From assembly GCF_001280565.1 (NCBI RefSeq), contig NZ_LGRO01000001.1:930001-994000 (forward strand): DNA of 64,000 nucleotides, given 5' to 3'. Below the pieces are notes generated by a model. That model was not told the origin of the DNA. It saw only the letters and a program-made list of their open reading frames with translations, and ran no database searches. A program made the position numbers and the translations under genes. How positions within the stretch are numbered: position 1 is the stretch's first letter; each line of letters starts with the position of its first letter. Shown here piece by piece: positions 8,464 through 17,668 of this stretch. Source of the DNA: Sulfobacillus thermosulfidooxidans (lineage in GTDB: Bacteria > Bacillota > Sulfobacillia > Sulfobacillales > Sulfobacillaceae).

Positions 8464-9452
8464 CTAGACGCGCTGTTGTGGCAGGATTAGGGACCTATGT
8501 GCCCGAAAAGGTTCTCACGAACCACGACTTAGAACAGATGGTGGATACCTCTGATGAGTGGATCGTTACCCGGACGGGAATACGGGAACGTCATATTGCA
8601 CGGGATGATGAAACCACGTCGACGATGGCCAGCGAAGCGACCCGTCAGGCTTTAGCTGACGCCAATATTACGGCGGAAGACTTAGATTTTATTGTGTGCG
8701 CGACGAATACGCCCGATACCATTTTTCCGTCGACGGCAGCCCGTGTTCAGCACCAGTTGACGGATAAGCCCATACCGGGTATCGACATTCAAGCTGGATG
8801 CACAGGGCTGATATACGGAATGGAATTAGCATCCGCGCTCATTCAAAGTGGTGCCTACCGCAATATTTTAGTGATTGGGGCTGACAAACTCACAAGCATT
8901 ACGGATTACCAGGACCGTACCACAGCCGTTTTATTTGGGGATGCAGCCGGAGCGTTTGTTTTACAAGGTAAAGATGATACAGAATATGGAATTTTAGGCT
9001 CATACCTGCAAGCAGATGGGCGAGGAGGAGACTTGCTCATACAGCCAGCGGGAGGATCCTTAATGCCAGCTAGCCATGAGACGGTAGAAGCCCGCCAACA
9101 CTATTTAAAAATGAATGGGAATGAAACCTTCCGGTTTGCCGTCAAAGCGATGCCTGAAGCAGTCGAAGAAGGATTAAAACGTGCCGGTTTAGGTGTCGAA
9201 GATATGGATTTACTGGTACCTCATCAAGCCAACTTACGTATTATCGATGCTGCAGTACGGCGCTTTGAACTCGATCCCGAACGGGTTGTGGTCAACATCG
9301 ATCGCTATGGCAATACTTCTGTTGCTACCATTCCATTAGCATTGCAGGAAGCGCGCATGCAAGGACGTGTTCATGATGGGGATGTGGTCGTTCTCTGTGC
9401 CTTTGGAGCGGGATTGACATGGGGTTCCAATGTCATCCGCTGGGGACGATAA
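8460..9452 (+). CDS. fabH: beta-ketoacyl-ACP synthase III
   Basis: 330 residues. The Cys-His-Asn triad is complete: cysteine in IQAGCTGLIYG, histidine in VPHQANLRI and asparagine in DRYGNTSVA. It condenses acyl-CoA with malonyl-ACP to start fatty-acid synthesis; in Bacillota it normally prefers branched or acetyl primers. The ATG at 8460 overlaps the plsX stop (ATGA). Confidence 0.96.
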   Translation: MTRRAVVAGLGTYVPEKVLTNHDLEQMVDTSDEWIVTRTGIRERHIARDDETTSTMASEATRQALADANITAEDLDFIVCATNTPDTIFPSTAARVQHQLTDKPIPGIDIQAGCTGLIYGMELASALIQSGAYRNILVIGADKLTSITDYQDRTTAVLFGDAAGAFVLQGKDDTEYGILGSYLQADGRGGDLLIQPAGGSLMPASHETVEARQHYLKMNGNETFRFAVKAMPEAVEEGLKRAGLGVEDMDLLVPHQANLRIIDAAVRRFELDPERVVVNIDRYGNTSVATIPLALQEARMQGRVHDGDVVVLCAFGAGLTWGSNVIRWGR

Positions 9453-9486
9453 TCCCTATCACCACTGCTAAAGAGGAGGAAACTAT

Positions 9487-10440
9487 GTGTCAGGATGGGC
9501 CGTTATGTTCCCGGGCCAAGGAGCCCAATATGTCGGTATGGGTCTCAATCTCTTTCAACAATACCAGGAAGCTCGGGACGTTTTTTATGAGGCAGATGAC
9601 GCATTAGGTTATAAGTTATCTCAACTGATTTTTGAAGGGCCAGAAGAACGGCTACGAGATACTGAAGTCCAACAGCCGGCTATTTTAGTAGTCAGTGTGG
9701 CGGCATGGACTGTGTTTCGGGCTCGACAACCCCAATTACCGATAAGTGTAGGTTTTGGATTATCGTTAGGAGAGTATTCTGCTTATGTTGCTGCAGGCAC
9801 CTTTACACTCCGCGATGCAGTGAGACTGACACGAATCCGAGGCCGAGCCATGCAAGAAGCTGTACCTAAAGGGTTGGGCGGGATGTCGGCAATATTAGGA
9901 CTAAAAAGTGAAGAGGTCGAAGCACTTTGTCATGAAGCCTCTCAGGTAGGGTGGGTCCAACCCGCCAATTATAATGCGCCGGGTCAAATAGTGGTTTCAG
10001 GTCTGATTGCGGGTCTGGATCACGTTGAAGCCGCGGCCCGTGCTCGGGGAGCACGGGTGGTACGCCTGTCAGTTTCAGCGCCCTTTCATTCCCGCTTGCT
10101 CACACCTGCTGGCGCCGTGGTATCTAAAGCTCTGGCCGATATCGATATTCAAAGGGCCCAGTTTCCGGTGTTAGCCAATGTGGATGCGACATTGTGTTAT
10201 GATGCAGCTGATATTATTCCGCGCTTGATTAACCAAGTCTCTCATCCTGTTTTATTTCAACAGTGTGTTGAACAGGCGATGGCGCTCGATATTTTGGGAT
10301 TCATTGAATTCGGACCTGGTCGTAGTTTGACAAGTTTGTTGAAAAAGATTGATCGCAAACAAAAAGTCTTTAATGTAGAAGATGAGGCGAGCTTAGACAA
10401 AGCTCTTGAACTCGTCCAGGGCCCAGGCTATAATAGCTAA
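9487..10440 (+). CDS. fabD: malonyl-CoA:ACP transacylase
   Basis: 317 residues from a GTG at 9487, preceded by GAGGAGG at 8 bases. FPGQGAQYVGMG opens the protein, the active-site serine is in GLSLGEYSA (the usual GHSLGE has leucine in place of histidine) and the second catalytic residue is in SAPFHSRLL. It loads malonyl groups onto ACP. Lies 34 bases after fabH and 47 before fabG. Confidence 0.95.
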   Translation: MSGWAVMFPGQGAQYVGMGLNLFQQYQEARDVFYEADDALGYKLSQLIFEGPEERLRDTEVQQPAILVVSVAAWTVFRARQPQLPISVGFGLSLGEYSAYVAAGTFTLRDAVRLTRIRGRAMQEAVPKGLGGMSAILGLKSEEVEALCHEASQVGWVQPANYNAPGQIVVSGLIAGLDHVEAAARARGARVVRLSVSAPFHSRLLTPAGAVVSKALADIDIQRAQFPVLANVDATLCYDAADIIPRLINQVSHPVLFQQCVEQAMALDILGFIEFGPGRSLTSLLKKIDRKQKVFNVEDEASLDKALELVQGPGYNS

Positions 10441-10487
10441 GAATTATCGCCTGGAAGCCATATGACCGATAGGGAGAGGATTTGCGG

Positions 10488-11228
10488 GTGCCTTGGGAAC
10501 AGAGAACGGCGTTGGTGACTGGAGCCTCCAGGGGCATAGGTCGCGCCATCGCTCTAAAATTAGCCCAACAAGGTATTACGGTAGCGGTCAATTACCGGGG
10601 TAATGACGCCGCTGCACAAGAGACCCAAGAGATCATCCGGTCGCATGGCGGGCAATGTGCGCTCTACCCCGCTGATATTTCGAATGTTGATGAGGCGCAA
10701 TCTCTTGTCAATTCGGTGATTGAAGATTGGGGTCGCTTGGATATATTGGTGAATAATGCAGGGATTACTCGGGACACGTTATTGCTGCGCATGCGTACTG
10801 ATGATTGGGAACAGGTTATCGCAACCAACCTTACCGGCGTCTTCGCGTGTACCCGCGCAGCGTTGCGTCCTATGCTCAAGCACAAATTTGGACGCATTGT
10901 GACGATTTCCTCGATTGCAGGAATTTTGGGCAATGCGGGCCAAGCCAATTACGCAGCGGCAAAAGCCGGAGTAATAGGATTTATGCGTTCTGTAGCACGT
11001 GAAGTGGCATCTCGGCAGATTACGGCCAATGTTGTCGCTCCCGGGATTATTGATACAGAAATGTCTCAACACATGAACCAGGATGCGTATGATCAATTGG
11101 TACGGCAAGTGCCACTGGGACGTGCGGGACGACCGGAAGACGTTGCCGATGCCGTATGGTTTCTTGTTCAGGCTGATTACATTACGGGTCAGACGCTAGT
11201 GGTAGACGGCGGCCTTGTAATGGACTAA
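10488..11228 (+). CDS. fabG: 3-oxoacyl-ACP reductase
   Basis: 246 residues. The NADP-binding TGASRGIG motif is at the N terminus; NNAG, the catalytic serine (TISSIAG) and YAAAK complete the classical SDR active site. I chose the GTG at 10488, 8 bases after GGGAGAGG, over the TTG at 10482, which is too close to the site. It reduces beta-ketoacyl-ACP in each elongation round. Operon context fixes the role. Confidence 0.95.
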   Translation: MPWEQRTALVTGASRGIGRAIALKLAQQGITVAVNYRGNDAAAQETQEIIRSHGGQCALYPADISNVDEAQSLVNSVIEDWGRLDILVNNAGITRDTLLLRMRTDDWEQVIATNLTGVFACTRAALRPMLKHKFGRIVTISSIAGILGNAGQANYAAAKAGVIGFMRSVAREVASRQITANVVAPGIIDTEMSQHMNQDAYDQLVRQVPLGRAGRPEDVADAVWFLVQADYITGQTLVVDGGLVMD

Positions 11229-11247
11229 TTTTGGAGGTGTCTAGAAA

Positions 11248-11490
11248 GTGGCAAACAAAGAACAGGTTTTCGACAAAGTGAAAGAAATTATTGTGGATCA
11301 ACTGGGTGTGGACGAAGAAGAGGTCACTCCAGAAGCCTCGTTTATTGATGACTTAGGAGCAGACTCGTTGGACATTGTGGAATTGATTATGGCTCTGGAA
11401 GAAGAATTTGGTCTGGAGATCCCTGATGATGAAGCAGAAAAAATCAGCACTGTCAACGATGCAGTGGAATATATTCGGGAAAACGCCTAA
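11248..11490 (+). CDS. acpP: acyl carrier protein
   Basis: 80 acidic residues with the phosphopantetheine-attachment serine in [13 protein letters not shown] start, preceded by GGAGGTG. It carries the growing acyl chain for all enzymes of this operon. The 55-base gap to fabF contains a small palindrome (TCCCTAG/CTAGGGA) without a T tract. Confidence 0.97.
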   Translation: MANKEQVFDKVKEIIVDQLGVDEEEVTPEASFIDDLGADSLDIVELIMALEEEFGLEIPDDEAEKISTVNDAVEYIRENA

Positions 11491-11545
11491 TTTACGTCCC
11501 TAGTCTAGGGAGCGGATTCCCGGTGACTGGGGGAGGGAGTAACGA

Positions 11546-12784
11546 ATGCAGCGCGAACGCGTAGTGGTTACGGGAATGGGAGTGATTTCCCCTGTTGGGT
11601 CAGGCCTTGAGCACTTTTGGGCAGGTCTCACCAGCGGGCGAAGTGCTGTCGGACCCGTAACCCGATTTGATGCCTCACCTTTCTCGACCCGAATTGCGGC
11701 TGAGGTGCACGATTTTGATCCTCTTAAGTATCTCGAAAAAAAGGAAATACGACATATGGATCGGTTTGTGCAGCTAGCAATAGGAGCTGCACAAGACGCT
11801 TATGATGACGCGGGATTATCGGATCTGGATCCAGATCGAGCAGGAGTTTCGGTCGGCACTGGTATTGGAGGAATGGAAACATTAACCGACCAGCACGAAA
11901 CTCTGTTATCACGAGGACCTGGACGTGTGAATCCATTTTTCATTCCAAAAATGATAGGAAATATTGCCGGTGGCCAGGTCGCTATGCGATTTAATCTGCA
12001 GGGACCTAATGTCACATTGGTTACGGCCTGTGCCTCATCAGGCAGTGCTTTAGGCGATGCCATGCGAGCGATTCAATTCGGCGAAGCGGATGTAATGCTC
12101 GCAGGAGGTACGGAGGCGGTACTTTTGCCGATATCCTTTGCGGGATTCTGTGCCATGAAAGCGATGTCGACTCGTAATGAGGATCCTGAACATGCCTCTA
12201 GACCCTTTGATCAGGAACGAGACGGATTTGTTATGGGTGAGGGAGCCGGATTTTTAGTACTGGAATCTCTGACGCATGCGCAAAAGCGTGGAGCCCGCAT
12301 ATATGCTGAGCTCATCGGTTATGGACGTTCAGCGGATGCCTATCATGTGGTCGAACCGCATCCCGAAGGCCGTGGTGCGGCGCAAGCGATGCGCCGCGCA
12401 ATTCATGATGCTGGGATAAAACCAGAAGAAGTGGATTATATTAATGCGCATGGGACCTCGACAATGAAGGGCGATCTAGCGGAAACTTTAGCCATCAAAG
12501 ATGTCTTTGGCGAACACGCTTATCAATTAGCCGTGTCATCCACCAAATCATCGACAGGTCATCTGTTGGGAGCTGCTGGGGCGGTTGAGATGATTGCGTC
12601 AATCCTAGCTTTGCAATATCAGACTGTGCCGCCAACGGTTAATTTAGATCATGCCAGTCCCGATTGTGATTTGAACTATGTGCCAAACCGGCCACAATCA
12701 CGGGATATTCACGTGGTGATGTCCAATGCCTTTGGTTTTGGCGGTCAAAATGCGTCACTTATTGCTCGGGAGTATATTCCATGA
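11546..12784 (+). CDS. fabF: beta-ketoacyl-ACP synthase II
   Basis: 412 residues. The condensing-enzyme triad is complete: cysteine in TACASSGSALG, histidines in INAHGTSTMKGD and SSTGHLLGAAG. It elongates acyl-ACP using malonyl-ACP. GGGAGGGAG precedes the ATG. Its stop overlaps the rnc start by 4 bases. Confidence 0.96.
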   Translation: MQRERVVVTGMGVISPVGSGLEHFWAGLTSGRSAVGPVTRFDASPFSTRIAAEVHDFDPLKYLEKKEIRHMDRFVQLAIGAAQDAYDDAGLSDLDPDRAGVSVGTGIGGMETLTDQHETLLSRGPGRVNPFFIPKMIGNIAGGQVAMRFNLQGPNVTLVTACASSGSALGDAMRAIQFGEADVMLAGGTEAVLLPISFAGFCAMKAMSTRNEDPEHASRPFDQERDGFVMGEGAGFLVLESLTHAQKRGARIYAELIGYGRSADAYHVVEPHPEGRGAAQAMRRAIHDAGIKPEEVDYINAHGTSTMKGDLAETLAIKDVFGEHAYQLAVSSTKSSTGHLLGAAGAVEMIASILALQYQTVPPTVNLDHASPDCDLNYVPNRPQSRDIHVVMSNAFGFGGQNASLIAREYIP

Positions 12785-13500
12785 ATAGCAATTATTTAAG
12801 TCAGTGGGTAAAAGATCAGAATCTTCTAAAACAAGCCCTGACGCATTCGTCGTATGCTAACGAAGGATTTCGTAAAGAGACGCATAATGAGCGACTGGAG
12901 TTTCTTGGAGACTCGGTTTTGCAATTGGTCGTGACCGAGTGGTTGTATCACCATAATAGTCACTGGACAGAAGGCCAGCTGAGCCAAGGGCGGGCGGCCA
13001 TCGTGTGTGAGGCGACTTTAGCTGAAGCCGCGACAAACCTGCATGTGGGTGAATTATTGAGACTAGGGCGTGGAGAAGAACGCAGTGGAGGTCGTACTAA
13101 GCATTCACTCCTTGCGGATGCTATGGAAGCCATTATCGGTGCGATCTACTTGGATAGCGGTTTGGAACAGGCGCGACAATTCATTCAAGAAGTCTTGAGC
13201 TTTGCGCTGACTAGCGTTGAGCAGCGGGAAACAGGACGCGATCATAAGACGGCTCTGAACGAATGGCTGCGTCGTCGTGGGGAAGAAGCCACCTACGAAG
13301 TCGTAGGATCTTATGGTCCTGATCATGCCAAGAGTTTTGAAGTCGAAGTATCCGTTGGTGGTATTCCTATCGGGCGGGCTATCGGCCACAGCAAAAAGGA
13401 AGCGGAACAGCAAAGTGCCCGCTTGGCGTTAAAACATTTAATGGAGGAAGCCGAAAAGGCTTCCCCTTCTCCGCATCCTTCGGCTTCTTCACCCGATTAA
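12781..13500 (+). CDS. rnc: ribonuclease III
   Basis: 239 residues: the RNase III signature HNERLEFLGDSVLQL near residue 38, the second acidic cluster around LLADAMEAIIGAIYLD, and a C-terminal double-stranded RNA-binding domain (about 158-225). It processes rRNA precursors and structured mRNAs. Its position after acpP-fabF is the usual one in Bacillota, where smc-ftsY normally follows directly; here a 4 kb minus-strand block intervenes. Confidence 0.96.
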   Translation: MNSNYLSQWVKDQNLLKQALTHSSYANEGFRKETHNERLEFLGDSVLQLVVTEWLYHHNSHWTEGQLSQGRAAIVCEATLAEAATNLHVGELLRLGRGEERSGGRTKHSLLADAMEAIIGAIYLDSGLEQARQFIQEVLSFALTSVEQRETGRDHKTALNEWLRRRGEEATYEVVGSYGPDHAKSFEVEVSVGGIPIGRAIGHSKKEAEQQSARLALKHLMEEAEKASPSPHPSASSPD

Positions 13501-13523
13501 CTGTCTTCACTATCATATCAGGA

Positions 13524-13564
13524 AACAAGACGGCGCAGCGCAATGCTCCGCCGTCTTGTTTTGA
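13524..13564 (+). terminator. terminator after rnc, shared with the convergent PBP gene
   Basis: AACAAGACGGCG (13524-13535) pairs perfectly over 12 bases with CGCCGTCTTGTT (13549-13560), with T-rich sequence after it. It lies between the convergent rnc and PBP stops and could act in both directions. Confidence 0.88.
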
Positions 13565-16177
13565 TTAGTGTCCGGGACCTGGTGGATTAGAAGAAGGACG
13601 ACTAGGTTTATTAACGTCACCAGCGAGCGCGGAAGGGGTAGTCGAGGGAGTAGTTTTTGGCGGTGGCGAAGGAATGGTTGCCGAGGGAGAGGAAGATGTT
13701 GATTGGCCCGATGGCGATGTTGATGAACTCGGTGTCGAGGACGGAGATGGTGACGGTTGTTGATTGGGCGTGCACATTTTTGTGGGGGCCCAATACTTTG
13801 CGTCCCATGGGACCGGTACACCGGGATGCCAATCAGACTCTCGACGGAGGAATACTGAGGTGACATAAGGACCACAACCCTGCTGCCATAACTCATTGGG
13901 GTGGTTTGCCACGACCTTGACCGGATAGTGGGTATTGCCAATCGACGTGGGTTGCGTGCCTTGAATAAACCATGCTCCTTGAATATCCGAACTAGGAGCA
14001 TATTGACTGGCTATTTTTCCTGACGTGATACTCACATCAGGCACATAAACCATCCCACTAGGCCGTGGAAAATGTTCAACAGGTATGTGTTCAGCTTGAT
14101 TGACTTGCTCCATAATTGTTTTCCAAATGGGGCCTGCCGCCACGTCCCCATAAGCGGGACCATTGGGAGTGGATGGCTGGGGATATTCTCCTTTGCGATT
14201 ACCTTCCCAGACGCCTACGACGAGTTGTGGCGTGTATCCCATGAACCAAGCATCAGCTTCTCCATTGTTGGTACCGGTTTTGCCTGCTGCCGGCCTTCCA
14301 ATACCTAAATCATATCCCGTGGCAAGGGAACCGGGACCGATGGAGGGTATAGGATTCGGATCTAATACCCGTTCCATCATTTTATCCATGATATAAGCTA
14401 CTTGGGGACTAAACTCTACGGTGCCGTGGGGCGTATCTTGATAGACGACGGCACCATCGGCGTTGACAACTTTTGTTACCCAAATAGGTTTCATGCGCAC
14501 GCCGTTGTTAGGAAATGTGGCGTAGGCTTGCGTCATTTCGTAAACATTGAACCCTTCTTTGAGTCCACCAATGGCGATCCCCAGCCCAGCATGTAAGTCC
14601 GCTTGGGTCAAAGGTAATCCAAATTTATACTTGGCGAAGTCGTAGCCATAAGTGAGACCAATATCATGGAGTAAATGGACGGCAACATCATTATCAGAAA
14701 TCGCAAGCGCATCACGTAAGTCAAGATAACCTCGGTACAGGTGATTATCATTGTGAGGCCACCATTGCCCATTGACCTTAAAAATGGGAACGTCCTGGAT
14801 GACAGACATTTGGGTATATCCCTTGGCGATGGCCGGGGTATACTCTAACAACGGTTTAATAGAGGATCCCGTAGACCGCTGGACACTGGGGTTAGTAGCC
14901 AAATCTTCCTGGAAAGGTTGTGAAAACGTTCGGCCACCAATAACCGCCAGAATGTAGCCATTATGAGGATCTTCGACGACAGCGGCAGCTTGGTAGGTGG
15001 GATCAGCCGAATGCGAGACGCCAAAATTATAATTCATCCATTGGTCGACCGCATTTTGCGCGATGTTGTATACAGTGGGATCTAATGCTGTGTAGATTTT
15101 TAGTCCGCCGTCAAAAATTTGTGTACCCGTAAATCCTTTTTCTTGTAAAACGCGAATGACGTGATCCACATACCATGGATAGGGATAGATCTGACTATTA
15201 GCTGCATCGACAGAGACGGGGTGCAGATTTACGGGGGCCGCATAGGCTGCTTTGGCCTGGGCAGGGGTGAGATACCCATATTTCACCATAGCATTAAGGA
15301 CCTGTAACTGACGTTGTTTGGCCAATTTGAAATTGACCAAGGGGTCATAAAGTGATGGGGCTTGAGGTAGTCCTGCTAACATTGCCGCCTGAGCCACCGT
15401 CAATTGGGCGGGTGTTTCATCGAAATATGCTTTGGATGCGGCATAAATCCCGCTAGCTCCATCGCCCAAGTAGACCTCGTTGAGATACATATCCAAAATT
15501 TGCTGTTTGGAATAAGTATGGGCGAGTTCGAGCCCAATCATAAATTCCTGCGCCTTACGCACTAACGTTTTTTTGTCACTTAAATAGAGATCTTTAGCTA
15601 ATTGCTCCGTGATCGTACTGGCACCTTGCACAGCGCTATGATGCACAATGTCAACAATTGCCGCCCGGATAATCGATGTGATGTCAAATCCGGGATTGGA
15701 ATAGAAGTTGTGATCTTCTATGGCAATAATGGCATGTTGCATATTAGGAGAAATAGCAGAAAGTGGGACATTAACGCGATTGACTGTTCCGTGTAGTCGG
15801 GCTACTGGCTGCCCAAATCGATCATAGATAACAGAATCTTGGCCCATGGCTTGTAAAGAGACCATGGACTGCACGGAGGGTAATGATTTCCACGCTTGAT
15901 AGGCAATATAGCCACCGTAACCAAATCCGCTTACCATTAATCCGGTTACTGTTAACAGGACGACGCGCCCCCAGCGCACCCTTCGCCCTTTGATCTTGCC
16001 GGATTTCTTGGTTTTAGTGTTTTGGGCTGAATCCTTGGCTTTTGACGACGACGCTGAATTGAACGGAGGGATCGCGAACGCACGGCGTTTTTTAGCGGGA
16101 TCAGGCAATTTGCGTCCGCAGAATCGACAAAATGCCGAACCGGCCGTATTTTCCTGTCCACATTTTGGGCAACGCAC
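13565..16177 (-). CDS. class A penicillin-binding protein with N-terminal zinc ribbon
   Basis: 870 residues from a GTG. The order is a zinc ribbon (CPKCG...CRFCG, about 3-22), a basic linker, one membrane segment (about 70-95), a GT51 glycosyltransferase domain (catalytic glutamate in AIEDHNFYSNPG; also QGASTITEQLAKDLY and YLNEVYLG), a transpeptidase domain with STGSSIK (SxxK), SDN (SxN) and KTGT, and a Ser/Pro-rich tail of about 60 residues. It polymerises and cross-links peptidoglycan outside the membrane. A zinc ribbon on the cytoplasmic side is unusual for a class A PBP; the downstream neighbour on the same strand has a similar ribbon. All catalytic motifs are present. Confidence 0.93.
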   Translation of the reverse strand: MRCPKCGQENTAGSAFCRFCGRKLPDPAKKRRAFAIPPFNSASSSKAKDSAQNTKTKKSGKIKGRRVRWGRVVLLTVTGLMVSGFGYGGYIAYQAWKSLPSVQSMVSLQAMGQDSVIYDRFGQPVARLHGTVNRVNVPLSAISPNMQHAIIAIEDHNFYSNPGFDITSIIRAAIVDIVHHSAVQGASTITEQLAKDLYLSDKKTLVRKAQEFMIGLELAHTYSKQQILDMYLNEVYLGDGASGIYAASKAYFDETPAQLTVAQAAMLAGLPQAPSLYDPLVNFKLAKQRQLQVLNAMVKYGYLTPAQAKAAYAAPVNLHPVSVDAANSQIYPYPWYVDHVIRVLQEKGFTGTQIFDGGLKIYTALDPTVYNIAQNAVDQWMNYNFGVSHSADPTYQAAAVVEDPHNGYILAVIGGRTFSQPFQEDLATNPSVQRSTGSSIKPLLEYTPAIAKGYTQMSVIQDVPIFKVNGQWWPHNDNHLYRGYLDLRDALAISDNDVAVHLLHDIGLTYGYDFAKYKFGLPLTQADLHAGLGIAIGGLKEGFNVYEMTQAYATFPNNGVRMKPIWVTKVVNADGAVVYQDTPHGTVEFSPQVAYIMDKMMERVLDPNPIPSIGPGSLATGYDLGIGRPAAGKTGTNNGEADAWFMGYTPQLVVGVWEGNRKGEYPQPSTPNGPAYGDVAAGPIWKTIMEQVNQAEHIPVEHFPRPSGMVYVPDVSITSGKIASQYAPSSDIQGAWFIQGTQPTSIGNTHYPVKVVANHPNELWQQGCGPYVTSVFLRRESDWHPGVPVPWDAKYWAPTKMCTPNQQPSPSPSSTPSSSTSPSGQSTSSSPSATIPSPPPKTTPSTTPSALAGDVNKPSRPSSNPPGPGH

Positions 16178-16205
16178 GCTATCTTGTCATCTCCTTGTTT
16201 GCAAG

Positions 16206-16637
16206 TTACCCCTCAAAATTAGGGGGAGTGCCATTATTCGGTGGCTCCTTGGTATATAATGCTCCAAGGCCGAGAACAATCCCAAAGCCGATCCATGATA
16301 AGCCGGATTGATGTCCAAAAAGGTTCCAAATGAACCCAACCAACGAAAAAGCAGCACTTCCAACAAATAAAACCTGCGATACGGTCCATCCTAACGCATG
16401 ATGACGTAACTGTCCCAACCGTATAACGCTTGATTTAATAACCAGGTAACGTTGACCGGTTGACGCCTTCATTTTTGTCATCCAATCCGCTCCGCTCCGG
16501 CTCTTCGGAGGAGGAATCTCCTCGGGAGCCGGCTCGGGACGGGAATTGGAGGGTTCAGGCAGTAAGTTCTGCCCACAACTAGGACAAAAAACACTATCGA
16601 CCGGAATTTGATCGCCACAATGACGACAATACACCAT
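16206..16637 (-). CDS. small zinc-ribbon membrane protein, function unknown
   Basis: 143 residues from the ATG at 16637, preceded by GCGAGGGATG; longer in-frame starts run through non-coding-looking sequence. An N-terminal zinc ribbon (CRHCG...CPSCG, about 4-22) is followed by a Pro/Glu-rich linker, a basic stretch and two hydrophobic segments (about 95-135). The ribbon resembles that of the PBP 28 bases downstream, with which it is probably co-transcribed. I do not recognise a function; a membrane partner or regulator of the PBP is a guess from context. Confidence 0.65.
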   Translation of the reverse strand: MVYCRHCGDQIPVDSVFCPSCGQNLLPEPSNSRPEPAPEEIPPPKSRSGADWMTKMKASTGQRYLVIKSSVIRLGQLRHHALGWTVSQVLFVGSAAFSLVGFIWNLFGHQSGLSWIGFGIVLGLGALYTKEPPNNGTPPNFEG

Positions 16638-16831
16638 GACATCCCTCGCCTTATTATCCTGTATCAACGCTACTATATCATTCGTGAGGCGTTGAAGGAA
16701 TTTTAGGCTCCATGTCACTCCGGGCTTGGCCGCGCCTAATTGGTGACCATTGTAACACAATACGACGCTTTTGACCTTGGAGGAGGTTGGAGGTGGTGGA
16801 TTCCAATTCCAGTCCCATCGCCTCCAGGGGA

Positions 16832-17461
16832 TCAAAAGAGATTGCGGACGATTTGAACAATGCGGTACATTTCCACGTTGAGGCTGGCGATCTCACAGGT
16901 ATCCGGACGAATATAGCAGGTGTCTGATCCTGTGGTGACTTTCATCAATACCGTAGGCAATTTGGTCGATCCGGCCAGAACCCATTTAGCCGGATCTTCA
17001 TCGCGTAGAGGGCTTAGCAGCAAGAGATCACCACTTTGTACCGGCCCTTGCGACGGCCCGTGATAGCGCCAGGCCATTTTTCCTAGAACATTGGCCGCGA
17101 GACTGCCGGAAAGTGATTCCTTGGTGAGAATAGGCTTACCGTCGGCATTAAAACCGTCTAAGACTGGCAATCGACCGTATTGGGATACGTTTTCCTTGGC
17201 AATTTGCGCCGGTAACCGAAAACGTCCCGCCACAACAGCCCGTTTGAAGGCTTGCAACCCCTGGTAATGCGCCTTAGCCAGCCAATAATAAATTGTTTTT
17301 TCCTCGGAGTACCCTAATTTTTGCGAGAGTTCAGCTGCCGTGATGAAAGGATCTTCGAGTATTAAATAAGCCATTCGATTGAGCACTTCCATTAGAAATA
17401 ATCGCCTCCTGGCAATAATGGGCCATGATGGGGAATGGTGATGAATAGGCATGTCCGTCAT
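16832..17461 (-). CDS. winged-helix protein with a LexA/S24-like C-terminal domain, probable regulator
   Basis: Up to 209 residues; a start at 17392 (MEVLNRMAYLI) is also possible, after AGGAGG. The N-terminal part (about 25-75) reads as a helix-turn-helix (AELSQKLGYSEEKTIYYWLAK). The C-terminal part resembles S24/LexA: GRLPVLDGFNADGKPIL corresponds to the cleavage-site region with D-G where LexA has A-G, RYHGPSQGPVQSGDLLLL to the catalytic-serine strand, and VLMKV to the lysine strand. This similarity is my reading by eye. It may be a non-cleaving or altered LexA-like repressor. The gene is the most upstream of the minus-strand block. Confidence 0.5.
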   Translation of the reverse strand: MTDMPIHHHSPSWPIIARRRLFLMEVLNRMAYLILEDPFITAAELSQKLGYSEEKTIYYWLAKAHYQGLQAFKRAVVAGRFRLPAQIAKENVSQYGRLPVLDGFNADGKPILTKESLSGSLAANVLGKMAWRYHGPSQGPVQSGDLLLLSPLRDEDPAKWVLAGSTKLPTVLMKVTTGSDTCYIRPDTCEIASLNVEMYRIVQIVRNLF

Positions 17462-17668
17462 CAGGCTTTCCCAATATACAGGAAATTACGATGATTGTGT
17501 GTATATAACGATAGTGGTAATTTGCGGAAGTGTTTAGCTCCGGTTACCAGACGTGTATGAGAGACTTGCAATGGCTGTGGGACCCGCCTCTTAGGCAGGT
17601 GGGAGGTTATGATACAATGGCAGCACGAGAGATTAGATGGTTAATATTGTACGAAATGGATGGATTCG

